Below are positions 1 to 8,860 of a stretch of 64,000 nucleotides of DNA, in pieces. The stretch is from NCBI RefSeq assembly GCF_041902845.1, contig NZ_CP159486.1, forward strand, positions 3,844,001 through 3,908,000, written 5' to 3'. Origin of the DNA: Limibacterium fermenti. GTDB taxonomy: Bacteria > Bacteroidota > Bacteroidia > Bacteroidales > Dysgonomonadaceae. The translations under genes and the position numbers were made by a program. Under the pieces are notes generated by a model, which searched no databases, had not been told where the DNA came from, and worked only from the letters and a program-made list of their open reading frames with translations. Position 1 is the first letter of the stretch. Every line of letters starts with the position of its first letter.

Positions 1-1482
1 ATCGCGAGGATCAAGAATTTCAGAATGTACTCCCGGCAATTCGGTAGGTACTTCAAAACTGAAATAAGGGATCTTCTTGGTAGGAGCTTTGTCGATAGAA
101 CCATCTAAGATTGCATCGATAATACCTCTGGTATCTTTAATAGAGATACGTTTTCCGCTTCCATTCCAACCGGTGTTAACCAAATATGCTTTCGCACCTG
201 ATTTTTTCATTTTCTTTACTAATTCCGCAGCATATTTTGTAGGATGCAATGAAAGGAATGCAGCTCCAAAACAGGCAGAAAAAGTAGGAGTAGGCTCGGT
301 GATACCTCTTTCGGTACCGGCTAATTTAGCGGTAAATCCAGACAAGAAGTAATACTGAGTTTGTTCGGGATTAAGAATAGAAACCGGAGGCAAAACGCCG
401 AAAGCGTCTGCCGACAAGAAAATAACTTTTTTGGCAGCCGGACCTTTTGATTTCGGTTTAACGATGTTTTTAATATGATAAATCGGGTATGAAACACGCG
501 TATTTTCCGTTACCGATTTGTCGCTGAAATCGATTTTACCGTTTTCGTCTACCGTTACGTTTTCCAATAACGCATCGCGTTTGATGGCGTTGTAAATATC
601 GGGTTCGTTTTCTTTGCTCAAGTTGATTACTTTTGCATAGCAACCACCTTCGTAGTTGAATACACCGTCATCATCCCATCCGTGTTCGTCGTCACCAATC
701 AATAATCTTTTTGGGTCGGTAGACAATGTGGTTTTACCTGTTCCGGAAAGACCGAAGAAAATAGCCGTATTTTCACCGTTCAAATCGGTATTGGCAGAAC
801 AGTGCATAGAAGCCATTCCTTGCAAGGGAAGCAGGTAGTTCATATAAGAGAACATCCCTTTCTTCATTTCACCACCATACCAAGTACCGCCGATAAGTTG
901 CATTTTTTCGGTTAAATTGAATACGGTGAATGTTTTTGAGTTTAATCCGAGTTCTTTCCAATTTTCACCGGCATCGGTTTTCGAAGCATTGATTACCACA
1001 AAATCCGGTTCGCCGTAGTTGGCCAATTCTTCTTCCGTAGGACGGATGAACATGTTTTTAACGAAATGAGCCTGCCAGGCTACTTCCATAATGAAACGGA
1101 TTTTCAAACGGGTGTTTTCATTTGCACCGCAGAAAGTATCTACTACGAACAATCTTTTGCCCGACAATTCCTTTGTAGCGATTTTCTTCAACTCTACCCA
1201 AGTCGATTGAGGAAGAGGCTTGTTGTCGTTTTTATATTCATCAGAAGTCCACCAAATAGTATCTTTCGATACGTCGTCTTTAATGAAGAATTTGTCTTTG
1301 GGTGAACGGCCGGTATAGATGCCGGTCATTACATTTACGGCACCTAATTCGGAAACCTGACCTTTTTCATACCCTTTCAATTCGGGTTTGGTTTCTTCTT
1401 TGAACAACAGTTCATAAGATGGGTTGTGAATGATTTCCTTTGCATCCACAATTCCATACTTGCTTAAATCTAATTTTGCCAT
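1..1482 (-). CDS. pckA: Phosphoenolpyruvate carboxykinase (ATP), partial
   Basis: The reading frame starts at ATG 1482 (MAKLDLSKYG) and runs off the left edge with 494 codons present; the family is usually about 530-540 residues, so roughly 40 C-terminal residues are missing. It carries the P-loop of ATP-dependent PEPCK (GLSGTGKTTLS), the substrate-binding RSPKDKF segment near residue 60, and the IGDDEHGW metal-site motif. The enzyme interconverts oxaloacetate plus ATP with PEP plus CO2 in the cytosol; in anaerobic Bacteroidales it often runs in the CO2-fixing direction toward succinate. It is divergent from upp. A possible promoter on this strand has a -7 box TATTTTTG at 1552-1559. Identity is clear; the missing end is a window effect. 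Confidence 0.97.
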   Translation of the reverse strand, partial: MAKLDLSKYGIVDAKEIIHNPSYELLFKEETKPELKGYEKGQVSELGAVNVMTGIYTGRSPKDKFFIKDDVSKDTIWWTSDEYKNDNKPLPQSTWVELKKIATKELSGKRLFVVDTFCGANENTRLKIRFIMEVAWQAHFVKNMFIRPTEEELANYGEPDFVVINASKTDAGENWKELGLNSKTFTVFNLTEKMQLIGGTWYGGEMKKGMFSYMNYLLPLQGMASMHCSANTDLNGENTAIFFGLSGTGKTTLSTDPKRLLIGDDEHGWDDDGVFNYEGGCYAKVINLSKENEPDIYNAIKRDALLENVTVDENGKIDFSDKSVTENTRVSYPIYHIKNIVKPKSKGPAAKKVIFLSADAFGVLPPVSILNPEQTQYYFLSGFTAKLAGTERGITEPTPTFSACFGAAFLSLHPTKYAAELVKKMKKSGAKAYLVNTGWNGSGKRISIKDTRGIIDAILDGSIDKAPTKKIPYFSFEVPTELPGVHSEILDPRD

Positions 1483-1683
1483 TTTTTTTACTATTAAAAT
1501 AAGTGTGATATATAGTGTTATAAAACTCTTTACAAGACCTAAAACGCGATACAAAAATATATATAATTTCGGAGATACGAAAAGAATTAAAGAAAAATTT
1601 CTTTAATCAATGAATTTTCTGTTGTTCTTGCATTTTATAACAAAAAACAGTTGGAAATGTTTATCTAACAAAATCAAAACTAT

Positions 1684-1691
1684 TATCTTTG
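1684..1691 (+). promoter_or_regulatory. Bacteroidetes-type -7 box for upp
   Basis: TATCTTTG matches the TAnnTTTG -7 consensus of the primary sigma factor in this phylum and lies about 43 bases before the upp start. No clear TTTG is seen at -33; the segment there is T-rich. Confidence 0.5.
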
Positions 1692-1734
1692 TTTTCCGGA
1701 AAATAATAAGTAATATTTTATATATAAAAAATAA

Positions 1735-2391
1735 ATGGAAATAATTGATTTTTCGGAAAATAACTCCCTCCTTAATTCTTATGTACGTGAGATTCGTGAT
1801 GTCACCATTCAAAATGACCGGCTCCGTTTTCGTAGAAATATCGAAAGAATAGGCGAAATATTGGCATACGAAATAAGTAAAGTTCTTTCTTATGCATCGG
1901 TTGATGTGCAAACTCCTTTAAGCAAAACGACAGTGTCGGTTCCCAATGAACAGATTGTTATCGGTACTATTTTGCGGGCAGGATTACCTTTTCATCATGG
2001 AATGTTGAATTATTTTGATGGTGCTGAAAGCGCCTTTGTATCGGCTTATCGAAAATATAAAGAAAATCATCAGTCATTCAATATCCACATCGAATATATC
2101 GCCTCCCCTATTATTACGGATAAGACACTTATCATTACCGATCCGATGTTAGCTACCGGAGGAAGTATGGAATTGACTTATAAAGCATTACTTACAAAAG
2201 GAACTCCTAAAACCATCCATATAGCCACCATTATTGCCAGCAAACAAGCGATTGAATATTGTAAAAATCATTTTCCGGAAGATAAAACGACGATTTGGGC
2301 GGCGGCCATCGATCCGGAATTGAATGAAGAGGCCTACATCGTTCCCGGTTTAGGAGATGCCGGAGATTTGGCTTACGGATCGAAGGAATAA
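1735..2391 (+). CDS. upp: Uracil phosphoribosyltransferase
   Basis: A 218-residue protein that converts uracil and PRPP to UMP (pyrimidine salvage, cytosolic). The PRPP-binding loop DPMLATGGS is at residues 136-144, the family segment GTILRAGLPFHHG at 77-89, and the C-terminal uracil-binding region reads PGLGDAGDLAYG. Length fits the Upp family. It is monocistronic and divergent from pckA, with a 250-bp shared upstream region; the following gene is convergent, 8 bases away. Confidence 0.96.
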   Translation: MEIIDFSENNSLLNSYVREIRDVTIQNDRLRFRRNIERIGEILAYEISKVLSYASVDVQTPLSKTTVSVPNEQIVIGTILRAGLPFHHGMLNYFDGAESAFVSAYRKYKENHQSFNIHIEYIASPIITDKTLIITDPMLATGGSMELTYKALLTKGTPKTIHIATIIASKQAIEYCKNHFPEDKTTIWAAAIDPELNEEAYIVPGLGDAGDLAYGSKE

Positions 2392-2399
2392 AAGTTCTA

Positions 2400-3398
2400 T
2401 TATTTCTTTTTATAATACTTGTCCAAATCTTTTTCTTGCGTATTCCTTTGTTTATAAATCACTTTACGGAAGAATGCTTTTATAAAGCCCCATCCGTAGC
2501 TATACAGTTGTATTGCGGAAGTAATAATCGACAAGAAAGCGATAGGCAGTTTTTTATACTGTCCCAAGGAAAAGAGAAAAATCAAGAGAAAATAAATAAT
2601 CAGGGGAGCTAACGCCCAAGCATTCCAAAAAGAGAGAATAAGAAGCAATATACTGCCGGCGGTAAAAAGCGCCGGCAGGGTATGAACGAGTTTCAGGGAA
2701 TCGGGATGGAGCAGGAAAAGTTCGATTCTTGCCATTCCGAAAACAAATACTTGCCGGCGAAACGAACGAAGATTCACCCGTCTTTTATGGTAGACAAAAG
2801 CTTCCGGAATAAGGCGTGTGGTAAAACCGGCATCGCGTATTCTTAAACTCAAGTCGATGTCTTCGCCGAACATATCTTTAAACCCCCCTACCCGATGATA
2901 CACTTCCGCCGAAAAACCCATATTGAATGTTCGCGGTGTAAATTTTTCCAATCCTTTTTTTCCTCCGCGTATTCCGCCGGTCGTTAAAAAAGAAGTCATG
3001 GAAAAGCTGATGGCTTTTTGAAGGTCGGAAAACGACGTATCGGCTTTGTCGGGGCCTCCGTAGCAGTCCGTATAGTTTTTGTCCAGTTCTTGTTTGACGA
3101 TCTGAAAATAGTCGGGAGGAATGACACAGTCGGAATCAAAAAACACAAAGTATTTTCCGGAAGCCCTTTCCATTCCATAGTTGCGGGTGTCGCTTCGTCC
3201 CGAATTTTCTTTGAAATAATAGGAAATATCGACTTTCCCGGCAAATTTCTCCGCAATGTCACGGCAGGGAGTCGATGAACCGTCTTCAACCAATACCAAT
3301 TCGAAGTCTTTGCAGGTCTGAAGCGATAAACTTTCCAACAGTTCTTCCACTTCCAACGGGCGGTTATACACCGGAACGATAATTGAAAAATAAGGCAT
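2400..3398 (-). CDS. Family 2 glycosyltransferase with C-terminal membrane segments
   Basis: 332 residues from ATG 3398. A longer in-frame extension to 3482 exists but would overlap the upstream gene, and the GT-A fold begins directly with MPYFSIIVPVYNRP, so the later start is chosen. Visible motifs are the nucleotide-sugar binding EDGSST, the DxD-like FFDSDC, and FGEDIDLSLRI further on. About three hydrophobic segments follow at the C-terminus, placing the enzyme at the inner membrane, probably building a polysaccharide or glycolipid. It lies 8 bases downstream of the UDP-xylose synthase gene on the same strand and is likely co-transcribed, which suggests but does not prove a role using a UDP-sugar. 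The acceptor is unknown. Confidence 0.85.
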   Translation of the reverse strand: MPYFSIIVPVYNRPLEVEELLESLSLQTCKDFELVLVEDGSSTPCRDIAEKFAGKVDISYYFKENSGRSDTRNYGMERASGKYFVFFDSDCVIPPDYFQIVKQELDKNYTDCYGGPDKADTSFSDLQKAISFSMTSFLTTGGIRGGKKGLEKFTPRTFNMGFSAEVYHRVGGFKDMFGEDIDLSLRIRDAGFTTRLIPEAFVYHKRRVNLRSFRRQVFVFGMARIELFLLHPDSLKLVHTLPALFTAGSILLLILSFWNAWALAPLIIYFLLIFLFSLGQYKKLPIAFLSIITSAIQLYSYGWGFIKAFFRKVIYKQRNTQEKDLDKYYKKK

Positions 3399-3406
3399 AA
3401 GGCGGA

Positions 3407-4351
3407 TTAAAGATTGAGCAGGTTTTTGAAATAAGCAATAGTTTCCTTCAGTCCGTCTTCCAAAGACACTTTCGGCTCCCAATCGAGTTCCTTTTTAGCT
3501 AAGTCCACACACGGTTTCCGTTGGGTAGGGTCGTCGGAAGGTAACGGTTTGAAGCGGATACGAGACTTCGAGGAAGTCAGCGACAATACTTTTTCGGCCA
3601 ATTCCAATATGGTGAATTCGACCGGATTGCCCAAATTCACCGGTCCGATAAAAGAAGAACGTGACGCCATCATTTTAACGATCCCTTCCACTAAATCGTC
3701 TACATATTGAAAACTACGCGTTTGTTCGCCCGATCCATAAACGGTAATATCTTCTCCCCGGAGAGCCTGCACGATAAAGTTCGACACGACTCTTCCGTCG
3801 TTGGGATGCATATTCGGCCCGTAGGTATTGAAAATACGGATGATTTTGATTGCGACATCGCTTTGACGGTGATAATCCATAAAAAGCGTTTCCGCACACC
3901 GTTTGCCTTCATCGTAACACGAACGCAGGCCGATGGGATTGACATTTCCCCAATAACTTTCGGGTTGCGGATGCACATGCGGGTCGCCGTATACCTCGCT
4001 GGTCGAAGCTTGTAACACTTTCGCCCCCGTCAGTTTGGCCGATTCCAGTACATTGATAGCCCCCATAACCGATACTTTTACGGTTTGAATGGGATTATAT
4101 TGATAATGGACCGGCGATGCGGGGCAGGCAAAATTATAGATTTCATCGACTTCGGCATTGTAAGGATAGATGATATCGTGCCTTACCGCTTCGAACAACG
4201 GATTATTCATCAACGGCAGTATATTCGTTTTGTTTCCCGTAAAATAATTGTCGAGACACACTACCTCACACCCTTCATTCAGAAGGCGTTTACAAAGATG
4301 GGAACCGATGAAACCCGCCCCACCCGTTACCAATACGCGTTTATGGAACAT
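3407..4351 (-). CDS. UDP-glucuronate decarboxylase (UDP-xylose synthase), SDR family
   Basis: 314 residues. The extended-SDR NAD-binding motif GGAGFIGS is at residues 10-17, the STSEVYG segment at about 116-122, and the catalytic YDEGK at 146-150. The stretch YWGNVNPIGLRSCYDEGKR is diagnostic of UDP-glucuronate decarboxylases, which turn UDP-glucuronate into UDP-xylose, rather than of other NDP-sugar epimerases. It is followed after 8 bases by the GT2 gene, so the pair may supply and transfer a sugar for cell-surface glycans. A -7-like box TACTTTTG lies on this strand at 4384-4391. Confidence 0.9.
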   Translation of the reverse strand: MFHKRVLVTGGAGFIGSHLCKRLLNEGCEVVCLDNYFTGNKTNILPLMNNPLFEAVRHDIIYPYNAEVDEIYNFACPASPVHYQYNPIQTVKVSVMGAINVLESAKLTGAKVLQASTSEVYGDPHVHPQPESYWGNVNPIGLRSCYDEGKRCAETLFMDYHRQSDVAIKIIRIFNTYGPNMHPNDGRVVSNFIVQALRGEDITVYGSGEQTRSFQYVDDLVEGIVKMMASRSSFIGPVNLGNPVEFTILELAEKVLSLTSSKSRIRFKPLPSDDPTQRKPCVDLAKKELDWEPKVSLEDGLKETIAYFKNLLNL

Positions 4352-4487
4352 ATCTTATGTAGATGTTGTTTGTGAATACGTTGCAAAAGTAGTAAAAAGA
4401 TCAATAGTGTCCTATTTGTTTGCGTACACTTTCTAAACACTCCCTATCCGTTAAAAAATATCAAAGAACGAATAAATGTAAAAATAG

Positions 4488-4517
4488 TTGAAGAATTAAA
4501 AAATATTTATACCTTTG
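4488..4517 (+). promoter_or_regulatory. Promoter for the thioredoxin-fold lipoprotein gene
   Basis: TTG (4488-4490) and TACCTTTG (4510-4517) with a 19-base spacer match the Bacteroidetes -33/-7 pattern. The predicted leader is about 90 bases and contains a small hairpin (AGAGAA/TTCTCT). Confidence 0.6.
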
Positions 4518-4613
4518 CTTACTTTCATGTGATTCGCCTTTCTAAAAGGAAAGAAACATGATCTATTTATCATCGCAGAGAAATTCGTTCTCTACACCTA
4601 AGTTGATTTTTAT

Positions 4614-5747
4614 ATGAAAAAAATATATATAGCTTTCATTATCTGCTTGCTATCCATTGTCATTATTTCTTGTAAAAAAGATAACGCGATGGTGATAAAG
4701 GGCGAGATATCGAATTTGGAATATCCTTATATTCTTGCTTCCTATGTCTCGTCCGATACGCTCGTTTTGGACACGATTGAAGTGAAAGAAAAGGGTAAAT
4801 TCAAATACCGCAAAGAAATCGACACCTTGACGGTTTTCACTCTTTATTTCAACGAATTCAATAATGCAACGGTGGTATTTGGCAATAAAGCCGACAAATT
4901 ATCGATAAAAGGAGACGCCCGGTTCCCGGATTTGATACGTGTTTCCGGAAGCGAAATTAACGATGACCTTACCCTTTTTAAAACCCAAAATGAAGATGTC
5001 CTTACGCAGCGGGGACAATTGCTGATCAATTTTCAGGAAGAACGGAAAAATCATTCCGATTCGAACAAAGGCGTCCTCACCGAAATCGAAAAAATGGGTC
5101 AAATCAATTCGTTGAATCATGAATTAAGGCAACGGGCCGAAGATTTTGTCAAGGAGCATCCTTCCAAATTATCGAGCTTGATCCTGATCAATGATTTTTT
5201 TACCAACAGCGAAAATTCGAAAGCCCTCGAGCGGGTGCTGAGCTATGTAGATGGAGACATTTCGTCTTCGCTCATGGCGATGAATCTGAAATCGTATTCC
5301 GAAAAACTGAAACAATCGGCAGAAGGCAGTTCCCTGCCCTATTTCCAATTGACGGATAAAGAGGATAAAAAGGTTTATTCGCATCAATTTTCGGGAAAAT
5401 ATCTGCTTCTTTCGTTTGTTTCGGCCTCAGGGTTGGAGTCGCGTGAAACGTCCAGCATTCTTAAAAACGCCTATCAAGAGTTGAATAAAGACAGTGTGGC
5501 CTTTGTTTCCATCTATATCGATTCGGATAGGTATCCTGTTTCGTATCTGGAAAATGATTCCATTCCGTGGACGATTGTGCCGGAGAAAAACAGTTGGGCA
5601 TCCGAGATCGTCAATTCATACAATATACAGTCTGTTCCGTATAATATTTTGATTTCGCCTTCGGGTAAGATTTTGGATCGAGGTATTGCGGCGCAACGTG
5701 TAGAAAATACAATCAACAACCCCACCGTAACTGAGGCTGTAGAATAG
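4614..5747 (+). CDS. DUF4369/thioredoxin-fold lipoprotein lacking the CxxC pair
   Basis: 377 residues starting with a lipoprotein signal peptide whose lipobox ends at IISC (Cys20). Residues about 25-120 resemble the beta-rich DUF4369 domain, followed by a helical linker and a C-terminal thioredoxin-like domain from about residue 240 (LPYFQLTDKEDKK onward, with the cis-Pro loop SVPYNI). At the place where TlpA/ResA proteins have WCGPC this one reads SGLES, so both active-site cysteines are absent and disulfide exchange is not expected. It probably sits in the periplasm or on a membrane, with a binding or structural role. It is followed 18 bases later by the ComM-type gene, with no obvious functional link. 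Confidence 0.85.
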   Translation: MKKIYIAFIICLLSIVIISCKKDNAMVIKGEISNLEYPYILASYVSSDTLVLDTIEVKEKGKFKYRKEIDTLTVFTLYFNEFNNATVVFGNKADKLSIKGDARFPDLIRVSGSEINDDLTLFKTQNEDVLTQRGQLLINFQEERKNHSDSNKGVLTEIEKMGQINSLNHELRQRAEDFVKEHPSKLSSLILINDFFTNSENSKALERVLSYVDGDISSSLMAMNLKSYSEKLKQSAEGSSLPYFQLTDKEDKKVYSHQFSGKYLLLSFVSASGLESRETSSILKNAYQELNKDSVAFVSIYIDSDRYPVSYLENDSIPWTIVPEKNSWASEIVNSYNIQSVPYNILISPSGKILDRGIAAQRVENTINNPTVTEAVE

Positions 5748-5765
5748 ATTAATTTATAATGTGTT

Positions 5766-7313
5766 ATGCTGGTCAAAGTATTTGGTGCAGCGGTACAGGG
5801 AATACATGCAAAACTCATAACCATAGAAGTAAATTGTTCGAGAGGTATCCGGTTTTCGTTGGTTGGATTGCCCGATGCTTCTGTAAAAGAAGGCCATGAG
5901 CGTATTATTTCGGCATTACAAGTGAGCGGGTTTACCGTTCCGCACCAACAAATAGTCATTAATATGTCGCCGGCCGATATTCGGAAAGAAGGGTCGGCTT
6001 ACGATCTTCCGCTTGCGATAGGAATACTGGCGGCTTCGGGGTCGTCGTTGCCTTTCGCCAATCTATCTCATTATATATTGATGGGGGAACTATCCCTTGA
6101 CGGGAGCATTCTTCCGGTGAAAGGAGCCCTCTCGATGGCCGTGATGGCGAAAGAAAACGGATTCAAAGGGCTCATTCTTCCCGTTGAAAATGCGCGTGAA
6201 GCCGCGGTTATCGACGGGGTGGATATCTACGGAATCGGAAAGATAGGGGATGTGGTGCGCTTCTTTACGGATAAGTATCGCCCTGAGCCGACCAAGGTCG
6301 ATATCTATGGGGAGTTTTTCAAAGACCAAACGAATTTCGAGTTCGATTTCTCCGATGTAAAAGGACAGGAGACCGTCAAGCGCGCCCTGGAGGTTGCTGC
6401 CGCCGGAGGACATAATATCCTGATGGTCGGGCCTCCCGGATCGGGAAAATCCATGATGGCCAAGCGGCTGCCGTCTATTTTGCCGCCGTTAAATCTCGAA
6501 GAAGCATTGGAAACAACCAAAATACATAGCGTTGCCGGGAAGATCGAAGGCGAGACTTCGTTGATTACCCACCGCCCTTTCCGGTCGCCTCACCATACCA
6601 TCAGCGATGTGGCAATGGTAGGAGGCGGCGCTTATCCGCAGCCCGGAGAAATAAGCCTGGCGCATAACGGCGTGCTCTTTCTCGACGAACTTCCCGAGTT
6701 CAGCAGGAATGTACTGGAAGTCTTGCGGCAACCGTTGGAGGATCGTAAAATAACCATTTCGAGAACAAAATTCACCGTCGATTATCCTGCCAGCTTCATG
6801 TTGGTGGCGGCGATGAATCCGTGTCCCTGCGGATACTACAATCATCCCGATAAAGAATGTATTTGCGCGCCCGGAGCGATACAAAAATATTGGAACAAGA
6901 TCTCCGGTCCGTTGCTCGACCGCATCGATATTCAGGTTGAAAGTGTCCCCGTTTCCTTCGAAAAATTGTCCGACCCCGCACCCGGCGAGAAGAGTTGCGA
7001 CATCCGCAAGCGCGTGGTGAAAGCCCGCGACATACAGGCGCTGCGTTTTAAAGATGTGGAAGGCATTTATTGCAATGCGCAAATGACGTCCAAAATGTTG
7101 CGCAAATATGCCGCGCCCGACAAGGCCGGCCTTATGCTGCTTAAGACCGCCATGGAAAAACTAAGCCTTTCGGCGCGGGCCTATGACCGTATCCTGAAAG
7201 TCGCGCGCACGATTGCCGATCTCGAAAGCAGCAATCGTATTTTGCCTCATCATTTGGCCGAGGCCATCAACTATCGCAATCTCGACCGAGGGAGATGGGG
7301 CGGGGGAATTTGA
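5766..7313 (+). CDS. comM: YifB/ComM-family Mg-chelatase-like AAA+ ATPase
   Basis: 515 residues with the three-part family layout: an N-terminal ChlI-like domain (about 1-170), an AAA+ core with Walker A GPPGSGKS at 222-229 and the Walker B-like VLFLDELPEF, and a C-terminal Mg_chelatase segment. A Cys-rich loop (NPCPCGYYNHPDKECICAP) is typical of the family. In naturally competent bacteria ComM is a hexameric branch-migration helicase aiding DNA integration; whether this organism is competent is not known. The gene is just downstream of the lipoprotein gene and may share its promoter. Confidence 0.93.
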   Translation: MLVKVFGAAVQGIHAKLITIEVNCSRGIRFSLVGLPDASVKEGHERIISALQVSGFTVPHQQIVINMSPADIRKEGSAYDLPLAIGILAASGSSLPFANLSHYILMGELSLDGSILPVKGALSMAVMAKENGFKGLILPVENAREAAVIDGVDIYGIGKIGDVVRFFTDKYRPEPTKVDIYGEFFKDQTNFEFDFSDVKGQETVKRALEVAAAGGHNILMVGPPGSGKSMMAKRLPSILPPLNLEEALETTKIHSVAGKIEGETSLITHRPFRSPHHTISDVAMVGGGAYPQPGEISLAHNGVLFLDELPEFSRNVLEVLRQPLEDRKITISRTKFTVDYPASFMLVAAMNPCPCGYYNHPDKECICAPGAIQKYWNKISGPLLDRIDIQVESVPVSFEKLSDPAPGEKSCDIRKRVVKARDIQALRFKDVEGIYCNAQMTSKMLRKYAAPDKAGLMLLKTAMEKLSLSARAYDRILKVARTIADLESSNRILPHHLAEAINYRNLDRGRWGGGI

Positions 7314-7324
7314 GACGGGGGGAC

Positions 7325-7385
7325 ATTAGACAATTACAAATTACAAATTACGAATTACAAATTACGAATTACGAATGACGAATGA
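7325..7385. repeat. Short tandem repeat, AT-rich (ATTACAA/ATTACGA units)
   Basis: Between comM and the M15 gene, 9-10 base units of the form AATTACAA or AATTACGA are repeated about six times and end in diverged GAATGACGAATG. A second small repeat (AGACTGTAGACCGG / TGACCGCAGACCGG) follows at about 7391-7420. There is no coding potential; it resembles the intergenic short tandemly repeated sequences seen in some bacterial genomes. Confidence 0.75.
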
Positions 7386-7430
7386 AGTCTAAAGACTGTA
7401 GACCGGTGACCGCAGACCGGCGCCCCGGCG

Positions 7431-8096
7431 CTATCGTTTTTCGAAATGGTGGTCGTCGTAATATTTCGAAAAGGTATGTCCCCAGCGGAACCCTCTCTTC
7501 CGGAATGCTTCTACCACCCGATGTCCCTCATACAGCGTGCCGTTGACGGTCGTATCGTGCACAGCCCCTTTCGGCCGGTTGGGAAGATCCTTTAGCTTCC
7601 ACCGCAACGGATTAAAGCGCGGATTGATGTCGATAGCCATCCCCGTGGCATGTTTCGAATAGGATACATTCCGGTAACAGAAACTGTAAGTGTTGTTATC
7701 ATCCATCGATAAACTATCGTTCCAGCCATATCGGACAACCGGCACAGCTTTCTCGATTACGAAGCCTTCTTTCAGCATGAAATCGAACAGATAAGCGATA
7801 TCGTCCCGCAATTTTCCATTCGTCAGGATCTGCCCCTTATGAAGTTTCCCGTCGGTCGAAAGGTATAGGACATCCAACAGGATAAGCTGATGGATAATCG
7901 ATTCCGGAGCTTTGGTACCGGCGACCGCCTCGTCAAACGTATACCGGCTGTCGATAATCGTATCGGTCTTGAACGCGCCGGATACGGCTACCGAATCCGT
8001 CCCCATCAGCGTATGGGGCGGCTCCTGCGTTTGTGTGGGGCGCTTACACGAATAGAAAAGCGAAACGGCGCATGCAATCATCCAAAATACCTTCAT
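7431..8096 (-). CDS. M15-family peptidase-like lipoprotein (D-Ala-D-Ala carboxypeptidase fold)
   Basis: 221 residues with a lipobox signal (MKVFWMIACAVSLFYSC, Cys17). The zinc-site signature of M15 enzymes is visible: SKHATGMAIDINP supplies His and Asp, and the C-terminal HHFE supplies the second His and the catalytic Glu region. Members cleave peptidoglycan stem peptides in the periplasm. Its ATG overlaps the stop of the upstream XRE gene (ATGA), so the two are translationally coupled. The exact bond cleaved (D,D or L,D) cannot be read from sequence. Confidence 0.8.
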   Translation of the reverse strand: MKVFWMIACAVSLFYSCKRPTQTQEPPHTLMGTDSVAVSGAFKTDTIIDSRYTFDEAVAGTKAPESIIHQLILLDVLYLSTDGKLHKGQILTNGKLRDDIAYLFDFMLKEGFVIEKAVPVVRYGWNDSLSMDDNNTYSFCYRNVSYSKHATGMAIDINPRFNPLRWKLKDLPNRPKGAVHDTTVNGTLYEGHRVVEAFRKRGFRWGHTFSKYYDDHHFEKR

Positions 8097-8449
8097 TCTT
8101 CCTCTTTCAATTCTTTTATTTTCTGTGTAAGCGCTTTCAGTTCGTCATACGGCATCTTCAGCAGCGTGTTATGGAGGTTCATTGTTTCATCTTCCGCCGG
8201 CTGCAAGTTATAGAGCGGCAGATTTTCAGGGTAAACACCCTCCGGATTGGGTTTCCATGCGAGCAAGTCATTCGGTTCGCACATCAGCGCGAGGCAAAGG
8301 CGTTCCACATGGCTCATCCGGAGGCTGCGCATCGTCCCGCCGGAAATCTTCTGGGCTATTTTCGGGCTGAAACCTGCATTTACCAGGAAAGAATATGGGT
8401 GGCTGATTCCCCGCAGCTTCATGATGGGTTTTAAATTATAATAAAGCAT
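8093..8449 (-). CDS. Small XRE-type helix-turn-helix regulator
   Basis: 118 residues from ATG 8449 (MLYYNLKPIMKLRG). The frame stays open to 8746, but the extra part is low-complexity and unlike any HTH protein, and the paralogue at 41175-41507 begins with the matching MLVFNLHPFLQIRG, so this start is preferred. An HTH core lies at about residues 20-62 (SFLVNAGFSPKIAQKISGG ... MSHVERLCLALMCEPNDLLAW), with an acidic/basic helical tail. It overlaps the downstream M15 gene by 4 bases. It probably controls itself and the peptidase gene, which is inference from coupling only. Confidence 0.8.
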   Translation of the reverse strand: MLYYNLKPIMKLRGISHPYSFLVNAGFSPKIAQKISGGTMRSLRMSHVERLCLALMCEPNDLLAWKPNPEGVYPENLPLYNLQPAEDETMNLHNTLLKMPYDELKALTQKIKELKEEE

Positions 8450-8520
8450 ATTGCAAAACATTTTACAGGTTGTTCGATGCACAAATATACCGTTTATTTT
8501 TGATTTACGCCGGCATATAA

Positions 8521-8787
8521 GGGCATTACGGATGATAAAACAGCTAAAACGGTGAATATACCGGCTTCTACGGCTATAAAAATGGCTATACCGGTTGCTA
8601 AGATATACCCTCCGGCTCCTTCCCTGCCTTGAGCGGCTACAACTATTCTCTAAACAGATACTCCAATAGCCAAAACGAATAATATTGTGGTTTGAACGGA
8701 TACTATGATGAGCGCACCGGCTACTATGCGTGTTCCAACCCGTCATCCGCCGTCCGGGAAGGCATCCATTTAAGCCGATTCACTTGG
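8521..8787 (+). pseudogene. Decayed Gly/Tyr-rich reading frame (remnant)
   Basis: The 410-base stretch between the XRE gene and the pyridoxal kinase gene has no intact gene. One forward frame nevertheless reads as blocks rich in Gly, Tyr and Asn: NGEYTGFYGYKNGYTGC, then SGSFPALSGYNYSLNRYSN, then GLNGYYDERTGYYACSNPSS. These are separated by in-frame stops at 8533, 8536, 8545, 8599 and 8680. The blocks stay in the same frame, so point mutation rather than indels would explain the decay. No start or signal sequence is visible. Alternatively the stretch is only a degenerate DNA repeat built on (A/C)CGG(C/T)TA. The family is not recognised. Confidence 0.4.
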
Positions 8788-8813
8788 TTTTTTTCGTTTA
8801 TTTCGTACTTTTG
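8784..8813 (+). promoter_or_regulatory. Promoter for pyridoxal kinase gene
   Basis: TTG (8784-8786) and TACTTTTG (8806-8813), 19-base spacer. The -7 box covers an upstream in-frame start at 8813, so it decides the real start in favour of ATG 8861. Confidence 0.65.
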
Positions 8814-8860
8814 TGCAAACTATTTTCCACCGCTATTACACGACGGTATCAGAAACGATT

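Noticed and set aside
1603..1911. 102-codon antisense frame over the upp promoter
   Set aside because: AT-rich low-complexity frame overlapping the upp leader and 5' end; no supporting signal.
8533..8682. UAA read as Tyr (recoding) in the Gly/Tyr frame
   Set aside because: All other genes in the window use TAA as stop normally; decay is simpler.
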